The position numbers were made by a program, and so were the translations under genes. Below, piece after piece: positions 1 to 3,869 of a stretch of DNA of 7,147 nucleotides. Numbering within the stretch: the stretch's first letter is position 1; each line of letters opens with the position of its first letter. This DNA is from Methylacidiphilum sp. GTDB taxonomy: Bacteria; Verrucomicrobiota; Verrucomicrobiia; CAIQCK01. Where the stretch lies: NCBI GenBank assembly GCA_020718125.1, contig DYDC01000139.1, positions 1 to 7,147 of the forward strand, written 5' to 3'. The notes beneath the pieces were generated by a model. The model was not told where the DNA came from, searched no databases, and saw only the letters and a list, made by a program, of their open reading frames with translations.

Positions 1-4
1 CGGG

Positions 5-75
5 GAAAAGACGCGGCGGCTGCCGTGGCCGGTAACTCCGAAAGCATTCGGGGCGAACGTCACGGCAGCCTTTTC
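5..75 (+). terminator. Large imperfect hairpin followed by T-run, possible terminator
   Basis: GGCTGCCGTG at 18-27 is perfectly complementary to CACGGCAGCC at 61-70. The stem extends inward by one G-U and one C-G pair (28-29 with 59-60). A second small hairpin, CCGAA (38-42) with TTCGG (47-51), sits inside the loop. GAAAAG at 5-10 can also face CTTTTC at 70-75 across a bulge. The right arm is followed directly by TTTT (71-74), as in an intrinsic terminator of a gene lying left of the window. The apical part is longer than in a usual terminator, so this could instead be a REP-like palindrome. No gene is convincing in 1-196. Confidence 0.3.
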
Positions 76-196
76 TCGCCACTGAGGCTCTGAAGCCAGC
101 CGCCGGTCATGCGACCGATCTCATCGAAGTCGGCGTGGAAGGCCGGCCTCTTTGAGGTTGATGGAACGACCACTGGGGAATAATGTCGGGCGGCTT

Positions 197-412
197 ATGA
201 AAACCATCCATGCCGTCTATGAAAACGGAATGTTCCGCCCGCTCGAACCGGTGGATTTGGCGGATCAATCCGAGGTAGAGTTCGAGCCGAAGGTGGTTCT
301 GCCAACGGGACGCGCTGTGGAAGCGATGAAGGAAGCGTTTCGCATTCTCTCCCGGAGTTTTCCAACGGGCCAACCTGATCTGGCAGCGCGGCACGAGGCG
401 CATCAGCCGTGA
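197..412 (+). CDS. DUF104 (AF2212-like) family antitoxin
   Basis: A 71-residue protein that opens with MKTIHAVYENGMFRPLEPVD, the characteristic start of the DUF104/AF2212-like antitoxin family (short beta-hairpin, then a conserved VYENGxFxPLEPVDL stretch at residues 7-21). The remainder (about 35-71) is helical, charged and variable, and probably wraps the toxin. I chose ATG 197 because family homology begins exactly there; the frame is open further upstream to TTG 152, but those codons resemble nothing. The stop overlaps the next gene's start by 4 nt (GTGA), which indicates translational coupling with the PIN toxin at 409-810. By analogy with VapBC-type pairs, the protein should neutralise that toxin and, with it, may repress its own promoter; no operator is recognisable. 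Family assignment is good; the toxin-antitoxin role is inferred from family and pairing. Confidence 0.8.
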   Translation: MKTIHAVYENGMFRPLEPVDLADQSEVEFEPKVVLPTGRAVEAMKEAFRILSRSFPTGQPDLAARHEAHQP

Positions 413-810
413 CGCCGATCTTCACCGACACCGTCGGCCTGCTGGCGCTGTGGAACCAGAGCGACCAGTGGCACGAGGCTGCCAAGGCGGCATTTGCACG
501 GCTCAATCCATCCGAGACGGTGCTCACCACAACAATGTTCGTGCTGCTGGAGTGCGGGAATGCCGCCGCGCGCACGCCATTCCGCGACGAGGTGGACCAC
601 TTGCGCCAGCAGTTGGAGTTGGCGGGGACGCTCATCCGACCCACCGAGGAGGATTGGCAACGGGCATGGACTGCTTACCGACAGGGCGAAGCGGCACAAG
701 CAGGTATCGTGGATCAAGTGTCTTTCGCGGTGATGCGACGATTTGGTTTGACGCTTGCCTTCACGAATGACCGCCATTTCCAAGCGGCTGGATTCCGCAC
801 GTTGTTCTGA
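409..810 (+). CDS. PIN-domain ribonuclease toxin (VapC-like)
   Basis: A 133-residue single-domain PIN protein. The acidic residues that hold the metal ion in PIN nucleases are in place: D7 in the N-terminal FTDTVGLLAL strand, E48 in the LLECGNA helix, D102 in VDQVSFAVM, and D121 in the C-terminal FTNDRHF motif. Length and motif order fit complete VapC-type toxins, which are Mg2+-dependent endoribonucleases that stop translation by cleaving tRNA or rRNA; the RNA target cannot be read from sequence. The start is GTG 409, overlapping the antitoxin stop by 4 nt, so the two form a classic coupled toxin-antitoxin operon. The catalytic set is intact, so the toxin is probably functional. A housekeeping RNase role is unlikely given the DUF104 partner immediately upstream. 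Confidence 0.87.
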   Translation: MTPIFTDTVGLLALWNQSDQWHEAAKAAFARLNPSETVLTTTMFVLLECGNAAARTPFRDEVDHLRQQLELAGTLIRPTEEDWQRAWTAYRQGEAAQAGIVDQVSFAVMRRFGLTLAFTNDRHFQAAGFRTLF

Positions 811-874
811 CGTATCAACTCAGGGCCGATCATCAGTAGCCTGCGGTCCGGTTCCAGTTGCTCGTCCCGTAAAA

Positions 875-906
875 ATCCGTGTTTCATCCGTGTTCGATCC
901 GTGGCT
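875..906 (+). repeat. Three-copy 11-bp tandem repeat (ATCCGTGTTTC type)
   Basis: Three adjacent near-identical units read ATCCGTGTTTC (875-885), ATCCGTGTTCG (886-896) and ATCCGTGGCT (897-906). The array ends 3 nt before the first ATG of the mutS remnant. Phrases of this type recur, as I recall, in intergenic DNA of Verrucomicrobia, which supports the taxonomic guess. Function is unknown. The tract could sit in the 5' leader of mutS or be a small dispersed repeat. Confidence 0.6.
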
Positions 907-909
907 AAT

Positions 910-1059
910 ATGCCCCCAATGACCGCGCCGGAATCCAATCTCACGCCGATGATGCAGCAGTATCGCCGCGTCAAACGGGAGATTCCTGCGGACGCGCTGC
1001 TGCTGTTCCGGCTGGGGGATTTCTACGACGCGCAGGCTACCGGCTATTGCAACACCTGA
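910..1059 (+). pseudogene. mutS: mutS 5' fragment, truncated after about 40 codons
   Basis: The frame beginning at ATG 910 (or ATG 919, which gives MTAPESNLTPMMQQYRRVK) encodes the N-terminal end of DNA mismatch recognition ATPase MutS. The conserved LTPMMQQY helix, then PADALLLFRLGDFYD, matches the family's mismatch-recognition domain I start, where LTPMMQQY...FRxGDFYE is diagnostic. Similarity stops abruptly after residue 40 (D of GDFYD, about 1029). Nine unrelated residues follow, then TGA at 1057-1059. A full MutS has about 850-900 residues, so nearly everything is absent, including the phenylalanine clamp region, ATPase and dimer interface. Nothing resembling mutS resumes before purD. 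The break coincides with the left arm of a long palindrome (about 1036-1190). Either an element insertion or rearrangement cut the gene, or this is a duplicated end left behind; an intact copy may exist elsewhere. Confidence 0.75.
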
Positions 1060-1190
1060 ACCGCCGGCCAATCGCGCAATCCCAACCATTTCATGGTCAA
1101 CGAACCCTTGTTTCTGTGGGGGAAGCATTGAGGATGGAATGGTTACCCTGTTGAATCTCAAACCGTTCAAGTGTTGCAATAGCTACTGGC
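1036..1190. repeat. Imperfect ~150-bp palindrome, MITE-like element
   Basis: Positions 1043-1063 and 1163-1183 are inverted copies matching at 19 of 21 bases; the core GCTATTGCAACAC is exact. Further inside, AACCATT (1084-1090) pairs with AATGGTT (1138-1144), so the whole segment could fold into one long interrupted hairpin. Just outside, GCTACCGGCTATTGC (1036-1050) and GCTACTGGCTATCGC (1182-1196) form a 13-of-15 direct match. No open frame of interest lies between the arms. Short length, inverted ends and lack of coding capacity fit a non-autonomous miniature element or REP/BIME-like palindrome. It starts within about 7 nt of where mutS similarity ends. The exact ends and any target duplication are uncertain. 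Confidence 0.55.
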
Positions 1191-1286
1191 TATCGCCCCG
1201 AAAAGCCCTCTCACTCGCAACCGTCTCCAAACCGTCTTGGTTGCCCTGATGAGAAATCCGCGCTACCGGCTCGTGTCGCCGGCTCG

Positions 1287-1315
1287 TTGACACGCCCTTG
1301 GCCCTCTGGCATCCT
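1287..1315 (+). promoter_or_regulatory. Candidate sigma70-type promoter for purD
   Basis: A perfect -35 hexamer TTGACA at 1287-1292 is followed after 17 nt by CATCCT (1310-1315), which matches TATAAT at 3 of 6 positions. The position, just upstream of purD ATG 1325, makes sense, but the weak -10 leaves this tentative. If it is used, transcription would begin around 1322, giving an almost leaderless mRNA; this is consistent with the absence of a purine-rich ribosome binding site before purD. Confidence 0.35.
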
Positions 1316-1324
1316 GCGCGCCCC

Positions 1325-2629
1325 ATGAAAGTCCTCATCATTGGCGGTGGCGGACGCGAACACGCGCTGGCTTGGAAGCTCTCGCAGTCGCCGCGCGTGA
1401 AGAAGCTCCACGCCGCGCCCGGCAACGCCGGCATCGCGCAGGTCTCCGAGTGCCGGCCTGTCAGCGCCGAAGACCTGCCCGGCCTGCTCGCGCTCGCCAA
1501 GGAGCTTAAAGCTGATCTCACCGTCGTCGGGCCCGACAACCCGCTCGCGATGGGCCTCGTGGACCTGCTCCAACAGCACGGCTTCCGCGCGTTCGGCCCA
1601 AGCGCGTCGGCGGCGCGGTTTGAAAGCTCGAAGGTTTTCGCCAAGGAGTTCATGGCCCGCCACGGCATCCCGACGGCGAAGTTCGGCAGCTTCGCCGACA
1701 GCGGCGAGGCGCAGAAGTTCGCGCAGACCATCCACGGCCCGTGCGTGGTGAAGGCCGACGGCCTCGCGCTCGGCAAGGGCGTCATCATCTGCCAGTCGCC
1801 GCGGGACTCGGCGCTGGCGATCAGCCAGATGATGGACAAGAAAGTTTTTGGCGCGGCCGGCGAGCGGGTCATCATCGAGGAGTTCATGCAGGGCGAGGAG
1901 GCCAGCATCCACGCGCTGCTCGATGGCAAGACTTACAAGCTGTTCCCCTCGTCGCAGGACAACAAGCGCGTGGGCGACAACGACACGGGGCCGAACACCG
2001 GCGGCATGGGCACCATATCGCCCGTGCCGATGGTCTCGTCCGCGCTCATGCAGACGGTCGAGGAAAAGATCCTCAAGCCGTTCCTGCGCGGTTGCGCCGC
2101 CGACGGCCTCGAATATCGCGGCCTGCTCTATCCCGGCCTGATGTTGACCCGCGAAGGCCCGAAGGTGCTGGAGTTCAACGCCCGATTCGGCGACCCGGAG
2201 ACGCAGGTGTTGATGATGCGGCTGGAGAGCGACCTGATTGACGCGCTGGAGGCGGTCGTGGACGGCCGGCTTGCGGACACGACGCTGAAGTTCCGCCGCG
2301 AAGCGGCCGTGTGCGTCGTGATGTCCAGCGGCGGTTATCCGGGCGACTATGCGAAGGGCAAGCCGATCCGCGGTCTTGATGACGCGGCGAAGCTGCCGGA
2401 CGCGCAGGTGTTCCACGCCGGCACCAGGCGCAGCGGTAACGACATCGTCACCGCCGGCGGGCGCGTGCTCGGCGTCACGGCGCTCGGCGCGGACCTGCGG
2501 GCGGCCCGCGAGCGCGCCTACGATGCGGTGGCCCGCATCTCGTTTGACGGCGCGCATTGCCGGAAGGACATTGGCGGGCGCGCGCTGCGGTTCATGGAGT
2601 CCAATCCCGGCAGTGAATGCAAAGCGTGA
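1325..2629 (+). CDS. purD: Phosphoribosylamine--glycine ligase (GAR synthetase)
   Basis: A 434-residue, full-length cytoplasmic PurD. It joins glycine to 5-phosphoribosylamine with ATP, giving glycinamide ribonucleotide, the second step of de novo purine synthesis. It opens with MKVLIIGGGGREHALAWKL (N-domain, phosphoribosylamine site), has VVGPDNPLAMG at 67-77, the ATP-grasp segment VVKADGLALGKGV at 141-153, the glycine-rich NTGGMGT at 224-230, and the family signature EFNARFGDPETQ at 283-294 with E283 and N285 as likely metal ligands. The C-terminal domain ends near 425. ATG 1325 is chosen because homology begins there; an in-frame TTG at 1298 would only add nine unrelated residues. No clear Shine-Dalgarno precedes it (see the candidate promoter at 1287). 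A gene for a secreted S41-like protein follows after 20 nt, so the two are probably co-transcribed. No damage is visible. Confidence 0.96.
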   Translation: MKVLIIGGGGREHALAWKLSQSPRVKKLHAAPGNAGIAQVSECRPVSAEDLPGLLALAKELKADLTVVGPDNPLAMGLVDLLQQHGFRAFGPSASAARFESSKVFAKEFMARHGIPTAKFGSFADSGEAQKFAQTIHGPCVVKADGLALGKGVIICQSPRDSALAISQMMDKKVFGAAGERVIIEEFMQGEEASIHALLDGKTYKLFPSSQDNKRVGDNDTGPNTGGMGTISPVPMVSSALMQTVEEKILKPFLRGCAADGLEYRGLLYPGLMLTREGPKVLEFNARFGDPETQVLMMRLESDLIDALEAVVDGRLADTTLKFRREAAVCVVMSSGGYPGDYAKGKPIRGLDDAAKLPDAQVFHAGTRRSGNDIVTAGGRVLGVTALGADLRAARERAYDAVARISFDGAHCRKDIGGRALRFMESNPGSECKA

Positions 2630-2640
2630 ATCGCATGAGC

Positions 2641-2644
2641 GGAG
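2641..2644 (+). promoter_or_regulatory. Ribosome binding site deciding the start of the S41-like gene
   Basis: GGAG lies 5 nt upstream of ATG 2650 and 8 nt upstream of ATG 2653. It is the only good Shine-Dalgarno sequence seen in the window. It favours 2650/2653 over the earlier in-frame ATGs at 2617 (inside purD) and 2635. It also places the start directly before a textbook signal peptide. Confidence 0.55.
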
Positions 2645-2649
2645 TCTGC

Positions 2650-3777
2650 ATGATGAAATTCTTCTTAAGCCTCGCCCTCGCCGCGACAGTGGCCGGCGCG
2701 GCGGAAACCACGCAGCCGGCTGCCAAGCCCGCGCCGGTCGCCGGCGCGGCGATTGACCTCTCCGACCTGCCGGCGGTGATCGCCGCGTTGCGGGCGCGCT
2801 ACCTGAATCCGTCGGTGCTCGGCGACCGCGAACTGAACGAGGCCGCCGTGCGCGGCATCCTCGACCACCTCGGCCACGGCGCGAGGATCATCGAGCCGCC
2901 CAAGCCCGGCGCCGTCAAGGAAACGCCCCCGGACATGGCCAAGGCCGATCTCATCGGCGAACAGATTCATTACATCCGGTTCGGCAAGCTGGGCAACTTC
3001 ACCGCCGGGGTGCTCGACTCGGTCATGGAAAAGGTGCCATGCGACAAGACCAGCGGCATCGTGCTCGACCTGCGGTTCGTGCAGGGGCATGACTTTGCCG
3101 ATGCGGCCGCCGTCGCGGGCCGGTTCCTGCCAAAGGGCGCGCCGCTGTTCATGCTCAAGGGCGCTGGCAAGGACGAGCCGCGCCGGTTCGGGGCGGCGTT
3201 CGACAAGCCCTGCATGGCCACGCCGCTCATCGTGCTGGTCAACGCCGAGACCGCCGGCAGCGCCGAGGCGCTGGCCGCCGCGCTCCGCGACCAGCAGCGC
3301 GCGGTGATCATCGGCAGCGTCACCGCCGGCGACGCCGCCGAGCGCGTAGAGTTGCCGCTGGTCGGCGGCAAGAAACTCGCGCTGGCGGTCAAACAGGTCG
3401 TCCTGCCCGACGGGAACCGCGTTTTCCCGGCCGGTGTCATTCCCGACGTGCCGGTGAAGATGGACCCCGATCTCCAGCGCAAGCTCCTGCTCGGTCCCGA
3501 CGCGCAGAAGGACCTCCGCGCCAGCCTCGAGCCGAAGGTCAGCAAGCACCGCATCAACGAGGCGGAACTGGTCCGCACGCTCGAGTCCGACGAGAAGACC
3601 GCCGCGCGCAACGGCAAGTCCCCCGCGCCGACGCCCGCCGCGAAACCCGAGCCGGCGCCCGCGCCGGAGGAGGACAAGGAGACGCGCAACGCCAACGTCA
3701 AGGTCGAGCAGCCGGCCGACGTGGCGCTCACCCGCGCGCTCGACATCCTGAAAGGTCTGCGCGTCCTGCGGCGGTAG
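2650..3777 (+). CDS. Secreted S41-peptidase-like protein, probably non-catalytic
   Basis: A 375-residue protein. The N-terminus (MMKFFLSLALAATVAGAA, cleavage near residue 18) is a signal peptide, so it acts outside the cytoplasm. Residues about 100-275 follow the C-terminal processing peptidase (S41/Ctp) core: GIVLDLR at 136-142, PLIVLVNAETAGSAEALAAA at 192-211, RDQQRAVIIG at 213-222 and PAGVIPDVPV at 260-269. No PDZ domain is evident. Aligned with E. coli Prc (S430, D441, K455), the catalytic Ser position is G203 in TAGSAE and the Lys position is D228 in TAGDAAE, while the intervening D214 is kept, so the protease dyad appears lost. A Pro/Ala/Glu-rich low-complexity linker spans about 321-343, then a short C-terminal helix. 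It starts 20 nt after purD, probably in the same transcript; a role in purine synthesis is not apparent. It may be a scaffold or binding protein built on a dead protease fold. The precise function is unknown. Confidence 0.8.
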   Translation: MMKFFLSLALAATVAGAAETTQPAAKPAPVAGAAIDLSDLPAVIAALRARYLNPSVLGDRELNEAAVRGILDHLGHGARIIEPPKPGAVKETPPDMAKADLIGEQIHYIRFGKLGNFTAGVLDSVMEKVPCDKTSGIVLDLRFVQGHDFADAAAVAGRFLPKGAPLFMLKGAGKDEPRRFGAAFDKPCMATPLIVLVNAETAGSAEALAAALRDQQRAVIIGSVTAGDAAERVELPLVGGKKLALAVKQVVLPDGNRVFPAGVIPDVPVKMDPDLQRKLLLGPDAQKDLRASLEPKVSKHRINEAELVRTLESDEKTAARNGKSPAPTPAAKPEPAPAPEEDKETRNANVKVEQPADVALTRALDILKGLRVLRR

Positions 3778-3805
3778 CTCGGGGATTTCCCGCGTCGCCG
3801 CAGCC

Positions 3806-3833
3806 TTGACCTCCCCCCTGCCGATGATAGAGT
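3806..3833 (+). promoter_or_regulatory. Candidate sigma70-type promoter for the phosphatase-RpiB-SHMT gene
   Basis: TTGACC at 3806-3811 (5 of 6 to the consensus -35) is followed after 16 nt by TAGAGT at 3828-3833 (4 of 6 to the consensus -10). It lies in the 92-nt gap between the S41-like gene and the fusion gene, in the right orientation, and predicts a 5' leader of about 30 nt. No convincing terminator for the upstream operon was found in the gap, so read-through is also possible. Confidence 0.4.
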
Positions 3834-3869
3834 GCGGGGCTGCGGGGATTCGGGAATTCAACCGATCGG

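Noticed and set aside
1..93. Thirty-codon + frame open from the left edge to TGA 91-93, as the end of an upstream gene
   Set aside because: It overlaps the hairpin and shows no recognisable domain; too short to support.
1..100. Integron attC-like site in the branched hairpin
   Set aside because: No GTTRRRY core or R/L box arrangement, no integrase in the window, and no cassette array.
1298..1324. TTG 1298 as the purD start
   Set aside because: It would add nine non-conserved residues before the canonical MKVLIIGGGGREHA start.
1211..2557. 448-codon minus-strand frame opposite purD
   Set aside because: Arg/Ala/His-rich translation with no motif. It is an antisense shadow of a certain purD in GC-rich DNA.
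2617..2649. ATG 2617 as the S41-like start
   Set aside because: It lies inside purD and would place 11 polar residues before the signal peptide; the ribosome site at 2641 points to 2650/2653.
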